Shown: positions 8,971 to 17,909, counted from the stretch's first letter. The stretch is 64,000 bases of DNA from Streptomyces sp. ASQP_92 (GCF_025399895.1 NZ_JAODUA010000001.1:992001-1056000); one strand, 5' to 3'. Numbers and translations: made by a program. Notes: generated by a model not told the origin, from the letters alone.

Positions 8971-9450
8971 ATGGCGGAACACACCAGCTCGTCTATCACC
9001 ATCGAGGCAGCCCCCGCCGACGTCATGGGGGTGATCGCGGACTTCGCCCGCTACCCGGAGTGGACCGGCGAGGTGAAGCAGGCCGAGGTCCTCGCCACCG
9101 ACGCCGCCGGTCACGCCGAGAAGGTGCGGCTGGTGCTCGACGCGGGCGCCATCAAGGACGACCACACCCTGGCCTACACCTGGAACGGCAACACGGTCAG
9201 CTGGACGCTGGTCAAGTCCCAGATGCTGCGCACCCTCGACGGCTCGTACATCCTCGCGGACGCCCCCGGCGGGAAGACCGAGGTCACCTACCGGCTCACC
9301 GTCGACGTCAAGATCCCCATGCTCGGCATGATCAAGCGCAAGGCCGAGAAGGTCATCATCGACCGCGCGCTCGCCGGCCTGAAGAAGCGCGTCGAGAGCG
9401 GTTCGGGCGGCGCCGGGGCCGGCTCCGCCGACGGGAACAAGAAGCTCTAG
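8971..9450 (+). CDS. SRPBCC/START-like small-ligand-binding protein
   Basis: 159 residues beginning with the SRPBCC pattern (SSITIEAAPADVMGVIADFARYPEWT), followed by alternating beta strands and a C-terminal helix, as in polyketide cyclase/dehydrase-type hydrophobic ligand carriers. CTGGAGGAG upstream supports ATG 8971. It lies 2 bp before the ArsA-like ATPase gene, so the two are very likely cotranscribed and translationally coupled. The ligand is unknown. Confidence 0.85.
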   Translation: MAEHTSSSITIEAAPADVMGVIADFARYPEWTGEVKQAEVLATDAAGHAEKVRLVLDAGAIKDDHTLAYTWNGNTVSWTLVKSQMLRTLDGSYILADAPGGKTEVTYRLTVDVKIPMLGMIKRKAEKVIIDRALAGLKKRVESGSGGAGAGSADGNKKL

Positions 9451-9452
9451 AC

Positions 9453-10583
9453 GTGCGTACGGTCCTGGTCACCGGCCCCGGCGGCGCGGGCCGCACCACC
9501 GTCGCGGCGGCGACCGCGCGCGCCGCCGCCCGGCGCGGCACCCGGGTCACCCTGCTGACCGCGGACCGGCTGCCCGGCGAACTCGCCGGGGTCACCGTCC
9601 GGCGCGTCGAGGCGGCGGCCCACTTCCGCGCCGAACTCCTCGCCTTCCAGGACCGCGCGGGCGCCGCCCTCGACCTCCTCGGCGCCTCCCGCCTGGACGC
9701 CGAGGAACTCACCGAACTCCCCGGCGCCGAACAGCTCGCCCTGCTCGCCGCCCTGCGCGAGACGGCGGCCGGCGAACCCGGGCTGCTCGTCGTCGACCTC
9801 CCGCCCGCCGACCGCGCCCTCGCCGCCCTCGCGCTGCCCGAGCAACTGCGCCGCTATCTGCGCCGCCTCCTGCCGCCCGAGCGCCAGGCCGCCCGCTCAC
9901 TGCGCCCGGTCCTCGCCCAGCTCGCCGGGGTGCCCATGCCCGCCCAGTGGCTGTACGAGACCGCCGCCCGCTGGGACCGCGAACTGGCCGCCGTCCAGGC
10001 CGTGATCGAGGACCCGGGCACCACCGTGCGCCTGGTCGCGGAGCCGGGTCCTGCCGCGGCCGATGCGCTGCGCACCGCACGGCTCGGCATCGCCGTGCAC
10101 GGCCTCGCCCTCGACACGATGGTCGCCAACCGGCTGCTGCCCGCCGAGACCCCCGACCCCTGGCTCGCCGGGCTCGTCGCGCAGCAGCGCAAGTACCTGG
10201 ACGAGCTGGCCGGGGAGTTCCCCGCCGTGCGCGAGGTGGCCCACCTCGGCCGCGATCCGCGCGGCGACGACGACCTCGACCTCCTCGACGCCGGTCACGG
10301 GCCCGACGAGAGCGTGCCTTCGCCCCCGCGATGGGCCGTCCACGACCGGCTCGCCGAGGACGGCGTCCTGGTGTGGAGCCTGCCGCTGCCCGGCGCCGTC
10401 AAGGACGGGCTCTCGCTGGTGCGGCGCGGTGACGAACTCCTGCTCACCGTCGGCCCGTTCCGGCGGATCGTGCCGCTGCCCTCGGCGCTGCGCCGCTGCA
10501 CCGTCACCGGTGCCGGGCTGCACGACGGCGTTCTGGACATCCGGTTCGCGCCCGATCCCGAGCTGTGGCCCCGCGGACAGTGA
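9453..10583 (+). CDS. ArsA/GET3-like P-loop ATPase with arginine in the Walker A
   Basis: 376 residues. The N-terminus carries a deviant Walker A (GPGGAGRTT, residues 8-16) in which the usual catalytic lysine is Arg14. Later LVVDLPP resembles the switch II/Walker B DxxP of ArsA proteins, and the C-terminal LPLPGAVKDGLSLVRRGDELLLTVGP is the alpha-crystallin-like domain seen in actinobacterial ArsA-type ATPases. GTG 9453 follows the SRPBCC stop by 2 bp. No cysteine metal site for arsenite is evident, so arsenic efflux is unlikely. The real client is unknown. Confidence 0.8.
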   Translation: MRTVLVTGPGGAGRTTVAAATARAAARRGTRVTLLTADRLPGELAGVTVRRVEAAAHFRAELLAFQDRAGAALDLLGASRLDAEELTELPGAEQLALLAALRETAAGEPGLLVVDLPPADRALAALALPEQLRRYLRRLLPPERQAARSLRPVLAQLAGVPMPAQWLYETAARWDRELAAVQAVIEDPGTTVRLVAEPGPAAADALRTARLGIAVHGLALDTMVANRLLPAETPDPWLAGLVAQQRKYLDELAGEFPAVREVAHLGRDPRGDDDLDLLDAGHGPDESVPSPPRWAVHDRLAEDGVLVWSLPLPGAVKDGLSLVRRGDELLLTVGPFRRIVPLPSALRRCTVTGAGLHDGVLDIRFAPDPELWPRGQ

Positions 10584-10652
10584 ACGCGATACCTCCGTTC
10601 GGGTAACGTCGAGAGAAACGACACCGTAGGAAACCAGCGGCTGGAGTCCGCC

Positions 10653-11114
10653 ATGAGCGAAGCCACCGAGCGCCCCGCCCCCGACGCGGATGCCTGGGCC
10701 GACGCCTGCGCCGAGGACCTGGCCGCCGAGCAGGAACGCCGGCGCGCCCAGTACGGCCCCGAGCCGGGGTCCGCCGCCGAGGAGCTGCGCAAGCTGCTGG
10801 GCGCCGTCACCGACAAGTTCGCCGGGCTCTTCGACGGCCCCTCGGGCCTGTCCGGCATGGCGGCCCAGGGCGCCGTGCAGCAGCTCATCAGCCAGGCGAA
10901 GGCCGCCGTCGAGCCCGTCATCGAGCGCAACCCCGAGGTCTTCGACCACCTCGCCGCGGCCGGCGGGGAACTGCTCGCCGCCTACCGCTCGGCCGTCGAG
11001 GGCCACGAGAGGCGCTGGACGTCCGACGCCGACCGCAAGGGCACCGGCCGCGAACGCACCGGCCGCGAAGGCGACGAGGGCCCCGGCCCCACCGAGCACA
11101 TCGACCTCGACTGA
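10653..11114 (+). CDS. SCO2127-like protein (DUF5304 type), upstream partner of glucokinase
   Basis: 153 residues, acidic N-terminus, a helical middle (EELRKLLGAVTDKFAGLFDG, then QQLISQAKAAVEPVIE) and a charged, disordered C-terminus. ATG 10653 follows CTGGAGT. The position directly upstream of glkA matches SCO2127 of S. coelicolor, reported in the literature to influence carbon catabolite repression together with glkA. Orthology here rests on position and overall character, not alignment. No catalytic motif is visible. Confidence 0.7.
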   Translation: MSEATERPAPDADAWADACAEDLAAEQERRRAQYGPEPGSAAEELRKLLGAVTDKFAGLFDGPSGLSGMAAQGAVQQLISQAKAAVEPVIERNPEVFDHLAAAGGELLAAYRSAVEGHERRWTSDADRKGTGRERTGREGDEGPGPTEHIDLD

Positions 11115-11299
11115 GCCCTCCGACGAGACCCCCGCCCCGGCCCGCCGCCCCGCGAGCCGCCCGCCCCGACATCCGGACCGGTACGGACAAAGCGCCGCCC
11201 CCGTCCCACCCCCCGGACGAACGCGGGCTCGGCACGCTGGGTGCCGCCCCGGCTCGGGTACGGTTGGCCGTAGCGGGGCTCGACCGAACTGAGGGATTC

Positions 11300-12253
11300 A
11301 TGGGACTCACCATCGGTGTCGATATCGGCGGCACGAAGATCGCGGCGGGCGTGGTCGACGAGGAGGGCAACATCCTCTCGACCCACAAGGTGCCGACTCC
11401 CGGCACGCCCGATGCCATCGTGGACGCGATCGCCTCGGCCGTCGACGGCGCGCGCGTCGGACACGAGATCGTGGGCGTGGGCATCGGGGCCGCCGGTTAC
11501 GTCAACCGCCAGCGGTCCACCGTCTACTTCGCGCCCAACATCGACTGGCGTCAGGAACCGCTGAAGGAGAAGGTCGAGCTGCGCGTCGGCCTCCCGGTCG
11601 TCGTCGAGAACGACGCCAACGCGGCCGCCTGGGGCGAGTACCGCTTCGGCGCCGGCAAGGGCCACCGCAACGTCATCTGCATCACGCTGGGCACCGGCCT
11701 CGGCGGCGGCATCATCATCGGCAACAAGCTGCGCCGCGGCCACTTCGGCGTGGCCGCCGAGTTCGGCCACATCCGGATGGTGCCGGACGGCCTGCTGTGC
11801 GGCTGCGGAAGCCAGGGCTGCTGGGAGCAGTACGCCTCAGGCCGCGCCCTGGTGCGCTACGCCAAGCAGCGCGCCAACGCCACCCCCGAGCGCGCCGAGT
11901 TCCTGCTCGGGCTCGGCGACGGCACCCCCGAGGGCATCGAGGGCAAGCACATCTCGATGGCCGCCCGTCAGGGTGACCCGGTGGCGGTCGACTCCTACCG
12001 CGAGCTGGCGCGCTGGGCGGGCGCGGGCCTGGCCGACCTGGCCTCGCTCTTCGACCCGTCCGCCTTCATCGTCGGCGGCGGGCTCTCGGACGAGGGCGAG
12101 CTGGTGCTCGACCCCATCCGCAAGTCCTACAAGCGCTGGCTGGTCGGCGGGAACTGGCGCCCGGTCGCCGATGTCATCGCGGCCCAGCTCGGCAACAAGG
12201 CCGGTCTGGTGGGCGCGGCCGACCTCGCGCGCCAGCCCGACCCCATCATGTAG
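11300..12253 (+). CDS. glkA: Glucokinase (ROK family)
   Basis: 317 residues, the length of Streptomyces GlkA. The N-terminal phosphate-binding motif VDIGGTKIAAG contains Asp8. A second motif, ENDANAAAWGEY, holds the catalytic Asp. The ROK zinc site is complete: His157 (EFGHIRM) and Cys167, Cys169, Cys174 (CGCGSQGCWE). ATG 11300 has GAGGG about 5 bases upstream. It phosphorylates cytosolic glucose to glucose 6-phosphate and in Streptomyces is also needed for glucose repression. It is followed by a duplicated terminator. Confidence 0.95.
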   Translation: MGLTIGVDIGGTKIAAGVVDEEGNILSTHKVPTPGTPDAIVDAIASAVDGARVGHEIVGVGIGAAGYVNRQRSTVYFAPNIDWRQEPLKEKVELRVGLPVVVENDANAAAWGEYRFGAGKGHRNVICITLGTGLGGGIIIGNKLRRGHFGVAAEFGHIRMVPDGLLCGCGSQGCWEQYASGRALVRYAKQRANATPERAEFLLGLGDGTPEGIEGKHISMAARQGDPVAVDSYRELARWAGAGLADLASLFDPSAFIVGGGLSDEGELVLDPIRKSYKRWLVGGNWRPVADVIAAQLGNKAGLVGAADLARQPDPIM

Positions 12254-12270
12254 AACCCGTACCACCGACG

Positions 12271-12304
12271 GCGCCCGCCGGGTCCACGCCGGACCGGCGG
12301 GCGC
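12271..12304 (+). terminator. glkA terminator, copy 1
   Basis: Left arm 12271-12285 and right arm 12291-12304 pair over 14 bp with one bulged G, around the loop ACGCC. The G/C-only stem without a T-run is usual for Streptomyces. Confidence 0.85.
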
Positions 12305-12349
12305 GCTGTCATACGGACGCCCGACCCTGTAGGACCCGTACCGCCGACG

Positions 12350-12383
12350 GCGCCCGCCGAGTCCACGCCGGACCGGCGGGCGC
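12350..12383 (+). terminator. glkA terminator, copy 2
   Basis: Same hairpin as copy 1, left arm 12350-12364 and right arm 12370-12383, loop ACGCC. The bulged base is A instead of G. It ends 18 bp before the next start codon. Confidence 0.85.
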
Positions 12384-12401
12384 TGTCATACGTTGTGGAC
12401 C

Positions 12402-13190
12402 ATGAGCACCCCCGACGGCGAGCTGCCCGCGTCCGCGACGGAGAGCGGCTCGGCCGTGATCCGCGTCCTCAGCTACAACATCCGCTCGATGCGCGACGAC
12501 AACGCGGCGCTGGCCCGGGTGATCCGCGCCTGCGCGCCCGACCTCGTCCTGATCCAGGAGGCACCCCGCTTCTTCCGCTGGCGCAAGGCCGCGGCGCGCC
12601 TCGCGGCGGCGACCGATCTGGTGATCCTCGGCGGCGGGGCCACCGCCGCGGGCCCGATGCTGCTGTGCTCCCTGCGGGCCACCGTGGAACGCACCGAAGA
12701 CGTGCTGCTGCCGCTCACCCCCGGCCTGCACCGGCGCGGTTTCGCTACCGCGGTGGTACGGATCGGCGGGGCGAGGCTCGGCGTACTGAGCGCCCACCTC
12801 AGCCTCCAGGAGGCCGAGCGTTACGAGCAGACGGGGGCGCTGCTCGACCGGCTCGCCGGGATGGGGGTGGACCACGCGATCGCGGGCGGCGACCTGAACG
12901 AACGGCCCGACGGACGCGGCTTCGCCCGGCTCGCCTCGGCCCTCCAGGACTGCCGGCAAGTGGCGCCGTGGGGTGGGGAGTTCACCTCCACGCCGACCGA
13001 CCCCCACCAGCGCATCGACGCGATCTTCGCGACCCGGGGCATCGAAGTCCTGGGCTGCGGCGTCCCGTTGGACCTCGCGGCCCCGGCCGACCTGTGCGCG
13101 GCCACGGATCACCTTCCGGTGCTGGCGGCCGTGCGCGTCCCGACCGGATCGCTCCGCGGGGGTGAGCGGGATCAGGTGCGGGCCCGCTGA
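12402..13190 (+). CDS. Endonuclease/exonuclease/phosphatase (EEP) family hydrolase
   Basis: 262 residues. EEP motifs appear in order: LSYNIRSM, LVLIQEAP (metal Glu), LSAHLS, AGGDLNE (Asp and Asn), a short DPHQRIDAIFATRG, and the catalytic ATDHLPV. Family members cleave nucleic acids, sphingomyelin or phosphoinositides, and the substrate cannot be chosen from the sequence. No signal peptide is seen. ATG 12402 lies just after the second glkA terminator copy, with no good ribosome site; it may start from its own promoter or a near-leaderless mRNA. Confidence 0.85.
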   Translation: MSTPDGELPASATESGSAVIRVLSYNIRSMRDDNAALARVIRACAPDLVLIQEAPRFFRWRKAAARLAAATDLVILGGGATAAGPMLLCSLRATVERTEDVLLPLTPGLHRRGFATAVVRIGGARLGVLSAHLSLQEAERYEQTGALLDRLAGMGVDHAIAGGDLNERPDGRGFARLASALQDCRQVAPWGGEFTSTPTDPHQRIDAIFATRGIEVLGCGVPLDLAAPADLCAATDHLPVLAAVRVPTGSLRGGERDQVRAR

Positions 13191-13199
13191 TCCTCTCCG

Positions 13200-13564
13200 C
13201 GCAGTTCCCCGCGCCCCTGACCCCCTTCTGTCCGCGGACCGTGCTCGCTTTTCGCGCAGTTCCCCGCGCCCCTGGCAGTGCTGGTGCCGGCCCGCATGGG
13301 GGCATTTTCAGCCTGTCCGGCGTTTGAGGACGAGCGCGGTTCAGGCGCGATGCGGGGTCTGGGGCGGAGCCCCGGGGAACCCTGGTTTCGTGTGCGGGCC
13401 GTGGTCGCTTTTCGCGCAGTACCCCGCGCCCCTGGCAGGACCGGTGCCGGCCCGCATGAGCATCCTCAGCCCGTCGTGGGGGTCCCCCCTGGCCCTTAAG
13501 GCCTTGGGGGAGATTGAGGACGAGCGCCCTTCAGGCGCGAACGGGGTCCGGGGCGGAGCCCCGG
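13200..13564. repeat. Composite intergenic repeat, locus B (3 copies module I, 2 copies module II, one interrupted)
   Basis: This fills the 374-bp gap between convergent gene ends (13190 and 13565). Module I cores: 13200-13218, 13255-13273, 13415-13433 (last with one base change). Module II cores: 13315-13334 intact; the second copy (13461-13564) has six central bases replaced by a 38-bp hairpin-rich segment at 13476-13513. The closing hairpin CCGGGGC-GGA-GCCCCGG ends at the stop codon of the minus-strand gene. No coding sequence is present. Confidence 0.9.
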
Positions 13565-14155
13565 TTAGACGACCGCGCCCCGGCCCGGGTCGTCGTCGTC
13601 CTCGTCCGGCCGCATACGGGCGAACAGCGTCGCGATGCCGCCCAGGAAGCCGCCCACGCCGAGCAGGGTGAGCCACCACGTCATGTCCCAGCCGAAGATC
13701 GCGGCGAGGATCAGCAGGAGCGGGCCGCCGATCACCCCGAGCCAGGCGAACTTCGCCGCCGCGTCGGCCTCCGGCAGCGGGGGCGGCTCCGGCGGCACGA
13801 AGTGACCCTCGTCCAAGGGATCCGAGGGGTCGGAGGGGGCCGAGCCCGCACCCTCGTCGGCCGGCTCCGCCGGCGTGAAGTCGCGGGGCCCGCCGACGCC
13901 CGGCGCGAACACCACCGAGCTGCCCAGGGCGGGCTTGTCCAGGCCCTTGTCGGGCCCCTTGGTCTTGACCGCCGGGTCGGGCTCCTCGCCCTCCTCGGCC
14001 GTCTCGTCCTCGATCAGGGCGAGATCCTCCACCGATCTGAAGGGTCTGGTGCCGGGCGGGTCGGCCGGTTCCTCGCCGTATCCCGCCACGATCGCCGCCC
14101 AGGCCGCCTCTTCGTCGATCGGCTGCGGCTCGCGGTCCGCATCGTGCTCAGCCAC
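13565..14155 (-). CDS. Hypothetical membrane protein with long acidic N-terminal region
   Basis: 196 residues. The first about 130 residues are acidic and proline-rich with no recognisable fold (EEGEEPDP, PPEPPPLPEAD). Two hydrophobic segments follow near the C-terminus (FAWLGVIGGPLLLILAAIFG and MTWWLTLLGVGGFLGGIATL), and the protein ends in an acidic tail. GTG 14155 overlaps the hydrolase stop by 8 bp and has GGGGAG 8 bases upstream, so translation is probably coupled. The function is unknown. The long cytosolic N-terminus could bind a partner, which is speculation. Confidence 0.8.
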   Translation of the reverse strand: MAEHDADREPQPIDEEAAWAAIVAGYGEEPADPPGTRPFRSVEDLALIEDETAEEGEEPDPAVKTKGPDKGLDKPALGSSVVFAPGVGGPRDFTPAEPADEGAGSAPSDPSDPLDEGHFVPPEPPPLPEADAAAKFAWLGVIGGPLLLILAAIFGWDMTWWLTLLGVGGFLGGIATLFARMRPDEDDDDPGRGAVV

Positions 14156-14945
14156 CGCTCGTGCTCCCCTTCTTCCCGACGCTCGGAGCGAGGCGGCCGA
14201 TGAACGAGTAGCTCTCCTCGAAGATCCGCTCCGCGTCATGGTCCAACGTCGCCACGTGGTAGCTCTGTTCCAGCAGGATCTCCTCGACGTCGGTGGAGGA
14301 GACCCGGCTGAGGATCCGCGCCGAGTCGGCGGGCGGCACGACATGGTCCTGCGGGCTGTGCAGAACCATCAACGGCTGGGTCACCTGCGGCAGTTCACCG
14401 TCGACGATCCTGAAGAAGGTGCGCAGCGAGTGCGCCGCGTGCAGCGGCACCCGGTCGTAACCGATCTCCTGGGAGCCCTCCAGCGCGATGTCGCTGGCGA
14501 TGCCCTTGGTGGACGGCACGAAGTGGCGGACCACCGGCAGGGCGCGGGCGGCGACGCCGTGCACCTTGTTGCCGGGGTTGACGAGCACCAGACCGCTGAC
14601 CGCGTCGCCGTGCTTGGCGGCGAGCCGCAGCGCGAGGGCCCCGCCCATGGAGAGCCCGAAGACGAACACCTGGGTGCAGCGCTCCAGGAGCTCGCTCAGG
14701 GCGCGGTCCACCTCCGCGTACCAGTCCTGCCAGCCCGTGAGCTGCATGTCCTGCCAGCGGGTGCCGTGGCCGGGCAGGAGCGGCAGCGAGACCGTGAGGC
14801 CGCGCTCGGCGAGGTGGTCGGCCCAGGGCCGCAGCGACTGCGGGGAACCGGTGAAACCGTGGCAGAGGAGGACGCCGACCTCTCCGCCCTCGTGGCGGAA
14901 CGGCTCGGCTCCAGGGAGGACCGGCACCAGGGGTCTCCTGTTCAT
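14148..14945 (-). CDS. Alpha/beta hydrolase, Est30/monoacylglycerol-lipase type
   Basis: 265 residues. The oxyanion region HGFTGSP near residue 30 is followed by the nucleophile Ser99 in GLSMG, Asp200 in SPQDHVV and His230 in QSYHVATLD, giving a complete triad. Overall it resembles small carboxylesterases such as Est30. ATG 14945 lacks a good ribosome site; GTG in frame 13 codons upstream (VKYDSPARTPPLL) is the alternative. It is the first gene of a two-gene unit with the acidic membrane protein and divergent from plsC, which hints at lipid turnover. Confidence 0.88.
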   Translation of the reverse strand: MNRRPLVPVLPGAEPFRHEGGEVGVLLCHGFTGSPQSLRPWADHLAERGLTVSLPLLPGHGTRWQDMQLTGWQDWYAEVDRALSELLERCTQVFVFGLSMGGALALRLAAKHGDAVSGLVLVNPGNKVHGVAARALPVVRHFVPSTKGIASDIALEGSQEIGYDRVPLHAAHSLRTFFRIVDGELPQVTQPLMVLHSPQDHVVPPADSARILSRVSSTDVEEILLEQSYHVATLDHDAERIFEESYSFIGRLAPSVGKKGSTSGG

Positions 14946-15082
14946 GAGCAGGGGCGGGGTTCGTGCGGGGGAGTCGTACTTCACGGTACGCGACCGGACC
15001 GACACCGACCAGGGCCGTCGCGCGGGAGGCCGGGTCCGGCACGGGTTAAGGTCTGTTCGACAAGCACAGGAAGGCATCCGAG

Positions 15083-15862
15083 TTGATCTACGGCGCTATG
15101 AAGTTCTCCATCGGCGGCTCGCTGAAGCTCGCCTTCAGGCCGTGGGTGGAGGGCCTGGAGAACATCCCCGCCGAGGGTCCCGCGATCCTCGCGAGCAACC
15201 ATCTCTCCTTCTCGGACTCCTTCTTCCTGCCGGCCGTCCTCGACCGCAAGGTGACCTTCATCGCCAAGGCCGAGTACTTCACCTCCCCGGGGGTCAAGGG
15301 CAAGCTGACGGCCGCCTTCTTCAAGGGCGTCGGCCAGCTCCCGGTGGACCGGTCCGGCGCCCGGGGGGCGGGCGACGCCGCGATCAAGGCCGGCATCGAC
15401 GTCATCAGGGCCGGCGGCCTCTTCGGTATCTATCCCGAGGGCACCCGCTCGCCCGACGGCCGCCTCTACCGCGGCAAGCCGGGCGGCCTGCCGCGGGTCG
15501 CGCTGGCCACCGGCGCCCCCGTCATCCCGGTCGCCATGATCGACACCGAGAAGATCCAGCCGCCGGGCAAGGTCGTCCCCAAGCTGATGCGCCCCGGCAT
15601 CCGGATCGGCAAGCCGCTCGACTTCAGCCGGTACCAGGGCATGGAGAACGACCGGTTCATCCTGCGCTCGGTGACCGACGAGGTCATGTACGAGATCATG
15701 AAGCTCTCCGGCCAGGAGTACGTCGACATCTACGCGACGGCCGCCAAGCGGCAGATCGCCGACGAGGCCAAGCGCGTCGCCGACGAGCACAAGGCCGCCG
15801 AGCGGGCGGAGAAGGCCCGTGAGATCGAGCAGGCCAAGCGGGCGGAACGGCCCGGCGACTAG
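15083..15862 (+). CDS. plsC: 1-acyl-sn-glycerol-3-phosphate acyltransferase (PlsC family)
   Basis: 259 residues. Acyltransferase block I is H40-LSFS-D45 (HX4D) and block III is YPEGTRSPDG; a proline block near the end of the catalytic domain is also present. The C-terminal about 45 residues are a charged helix rich in Ala, Glu and Lys. TTG 15083 is chosen because AGGAAGG lies about 8 bases upstream; the next ATG (15098) has no such site. The product would acylate lysophosphatidic acid to phosphatidic acid at the inner membrane. Several paralogues normally exist, so acceptor specificity is uncertain. Confidence 0.9.
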   Translation: MIYGAMKFSIGGSLKLAFRPWVEGLENIPAEGPAILASNHLSFSDSFFLPAVLDRKVTFIAKAEYFTSPGVKGKLTAAFFKGVGQLPVDRSGARGAGDAAIKAGIDVIRAGGLFGIYPEGTRSPDGRLYRGKPGGLPRVALATGAPVIPVAMIDTEKIQPPGKVVPKLMRPGIRIGKPLDFSRYQGMENDRFILRSVTDEVMYEIMKLSGQEYVDIYATAAKRQIADEAKRVADEHKAAERAEKAREIEQAKRAERPGD

Positions 15863-15911
15863 CCGCGTCCCTCCAGGGGGGGCGGCCGGGTCCCGGTCAG
15901 GGGTGGGGGAG

Positions 15912-17126
15912 ATGGCGAAGCGCGAACGAGTCGTCCGGATGTCGGTGGAACTGCCGCTGTGGCGGGCCCTGACCGGCTACCGGGTGCTCACCACGCTCTA
16001 CGCGCTGGCGATCTTCGCCAGCGGCTACGAGAAGTTCGAACGGCCCTGGGTCGGCATCGGCTACCTCGCGGTGCTCACCGTGTGGACGTTCGCGACCCTG
16101 CCGAACGTGGCGAACGCGGCCGCCTGCACCAGGCCCTTCCTCGCCGTCGACCTCGCCGTGATGCTGGCCGGCATCCTGCTGACCCCGCTCGCGGACCTGG
16201 ACGCCCAGCACGTCGACGGCCCCACGCTGCCGACCATAGCGACGGCCGGCGCGGTCCTCGCCTACGCGATCAAGGGCGGCTGGCGCTGGGCCGGGTTCGC
16301 CTCCTCGCTGGTGGCCGTCGCCAACATCGTGGAGCGCGCCCACCCCACCCGGGACACCTTCCACAACGTGATCCTGGTGTGGATCGCCTCGATCGCGATC
16401 GGCTACATCGTGGAGGTGGCCCGGGCCAGTGAGGCCACGCTCGCGCGGGCCCTGGAGATCGAGGCGGCCACCCGCGAGCGCGAGCGCCTGGCCCGCGACA
16501 TCCACGACAGCGTGCTCCAGGTGCTTGCCATGGTGCAGCGCCGAGGCAGTGCCCTGGGCGGCGAGGCCGCGGAACTTGGCCGGCTCGCCGGTGAGCAGGA
16601 GGTCGCCCTGCGCACCCTGGTCTCCAGCGGCATGGTCGCGCCGACCCGCGCCTCGGAGGACGTCGCCAACGGCGCCGTCGTGCGGGTGGTGGAGGTCGAC
16701 GACGAGCCGGGTGACGCCGGGGACGTGGACCTGCGCTCGCTGCTCGCGCGGCACGCCGGATCGAGGATCTCCTTCGCGGAGCCGGGCGCCCCGGTGCTCC
16801 TCGCGTCCCCCGCCGCGCGGGAGCTCGCGGCCGCTGTCAGTGCCGCCCTGGACAATGTCCGTATGCACGCGGGGGATTCGGCCCAGGCCTGGATCCTGGT
16901 CGAGGACTGGGGGGACGAAGTGGTCGTGACGGTACGGGACGACGGGCCCGGAATCCCGGCGGGCCGGCTGGAGCGGGCCGAGGGGGAAGGGCGCATGGGC
17001 GTCGCCCTCTCGATCCGGGGCCGGCTGCGCGACCTGGGCGGCACGGCGGAGCTGATCTCCGTGCCGGGCCAGGGCACGGAAGTCGAACTGAAGGTCCCAC
17101 GGGGGAAGGCAGGACGGAACGGATGA
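15912..17126 (+). CDS. macS: Membrane sensor histidine kinase of the MacS type
   Basis: 404 residues. The N-terminal half has five or six hydrophobic segments (residues about 20-165). The DHp helix holds the phosphoacceptor His198 in [12 protein letters not shown], a HisKA_3-like box, and the ATPase domain shows [12 protein letters not shown] (N box) and DDGPGIP (G1). The start ATG 15912 follows GGTGGGGGAG closely. ATGA overlap with the response regulator makes an obligate pair. Placement next to pfkA and plsC matches SCO2120/2121, described as MacRS, controlling morphogenesis and actinorhodin. The signal is unknown. Confidence 0.85.
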   Translation: MAKRERVVRMSVELPLWRALTGYRVLTTLYALAIFASGYEKFERPWVGIGYLAVLTVWTFATLPNVANAAACTRPFLAVDLAVMLAGILLTPLADLDAQHVDGPTLPTIATAGAVLAYAIKGGWRWAGFASSLVAVANIVERAHPTRDTFHNVILVWIASIAIGYIVEVARASEATLARALEIEAATRERERLARDIHDSVLQVLAMVQRRGSALGGEAAELGRLAGEQEVALRTLVSSGMVAPTRASEDVANGAVVRVVEVDDEPGDAGDVDLRSLLARHAGSRISFAEPGAPVLLASPAARELAAAVSAALDNVRMHAGDSAQAWILVEDWGDEVVVTVRDDGPGIPAGRLERAEGEGRMGVALSIRGRLRDLGGTAELISVPGQGTEVELKVPRGKAGRNG

Positions 17127-17812
17127 CGGAGCAGCACACGGCGCGGGCGGACACGACGGTGAGGGTGATGGTGGTCGACGACCACCCGATGTGGCGCGAC
17201 GCGGTCGCCCGCGACCTCGCCGCCGCAGGGTTCGAGGTGGTCGCCACGGCCGGTGACGGCCCCCAGGCGGTGCGCCGGGCCCGGGCCGCGGCGCCCGACG
17301 TCCTGGTCCTCGACCTCAATCTGCCGGGCATGCCGGGCGCCCAGGTCTGCAAGGAACTGGTCGCCGCCAACCCGGCGTTGAGGGTGCTGGTCCTGTCGGC
17401 CTCGGGCGAGCACGCGGACGTCCTGGAGGCGGTGAAGTCGGGCGCGCTGGGCTATCTCCTCAAGTCGGCCAGCACCGAGGAGCTGACCGACGCGGTGCGC
17501 CGCACGGCCGTCGGCGACCCCGTGTTCACCCCCGGCCTGGCCGGCCTGGTCCTCGGGGAGTACCGCAGGCTCGCCCGCGACCCCGCGCCCGCGGCCGCCG
17601 ACGAACCGAACGCCCCCCGGCTCACCGAGCGCGAGACCGAGGTGCTCCGCCTGGTCGCCAAGGGCCTGAGCTACAAGCAGATAGCCGAGCGCCTGGTCAT
17701 CTCGCACCGCACCGTGCAGAACCACGTCCAGAACACCCTGGGCAAGCTCCAGTTGCACAACAGGGTGGAGCTGGTGCGGTACGCGATCGAGGCCGGCCTC
17801 GACGACGCCTGA
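17123..17812 (+). CDS. macR: NarL/LuxR-type response regulator of the MacR type
   Basis: 229 residues. The receiver domain has the acidic pair in VVDDHP, phosphoacceptor Asp64 (VLDLNLPG), Ser in VLSAS and Lys in LLKSAS. A LuxR helix-turn-helix follows ([20 protein letters not shown], then [16 protein letters not shown]). It overlaps the kinase by 4 bp. MacR of S. coelicolor is reported to bind TGAGTAC-NN-GTACTCA; I find no perfect copy in its own upstream region but two degenerate copies near 39.7 kb. Confidence 0.88.
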   Translation: MTEQHTARADTTVRVMVVDDHPMWRDAVARDLAAAGFEVVATAGDGPQAVRRARAAAPDVLVLDLNLPGMPGAQVCKELVAANPALRVLVLSASGEHADVLEAVKSGALGYLLKSASTEELTDAVRRTAVGDPVFTPGLAGLVLGEYRRLARDPAPAAADEPNAPRLTERETEVLRLVAKGLSYKQIAERLVISHRTVQNHVQNTLGKLQLHNRVELVRYAIEAGLDDA

Positions 17813-17895
17813 GCGGGCCATCCCCCGTACGAGTGACCGACGGACCGTCAACTCCCGTACGGATCAAGGGAATTGACCTTCCGGCCCATCCCGGA

Positions 17896-17909
17896 GTGAC
17901 GTACGTCAC
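17896..17909. promoter_or_regulatory. Candidate Crp site upstream of pfkA
   Basis: GTGACGTACGTCAC is a perfect 14-bp palindrome. It fits GTGA-N6-TCAC and the GTG-N6-GNCAC pattern reported for Streptomyces Crp. A repeated half, GTACGTCAC, follows at 17926-17934. Possible -35 TTGACC lies at 17873-17878 and a possible -10 TAGCGT at 17913-17918, so the site would sit inside the promoter, favouring repression over activation. Inference only. Confidence 0.6.

Larger units (their letters stand above)
12251..12392. repeat. Tandem direct duplication of the glkA 3' region (period 79 bp)
   Basis: Unit 1 (12251-12315, starting at the glkA TAG) and unit 2 (12330-12392) are near identical over about 64 bases, differing at a few single positions and by one GC dinucleotide, separated by 14 bp. 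Each unit holds one complete hairpin. This looks like a recent local duplication of the terminator. Confidence 0.95.
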
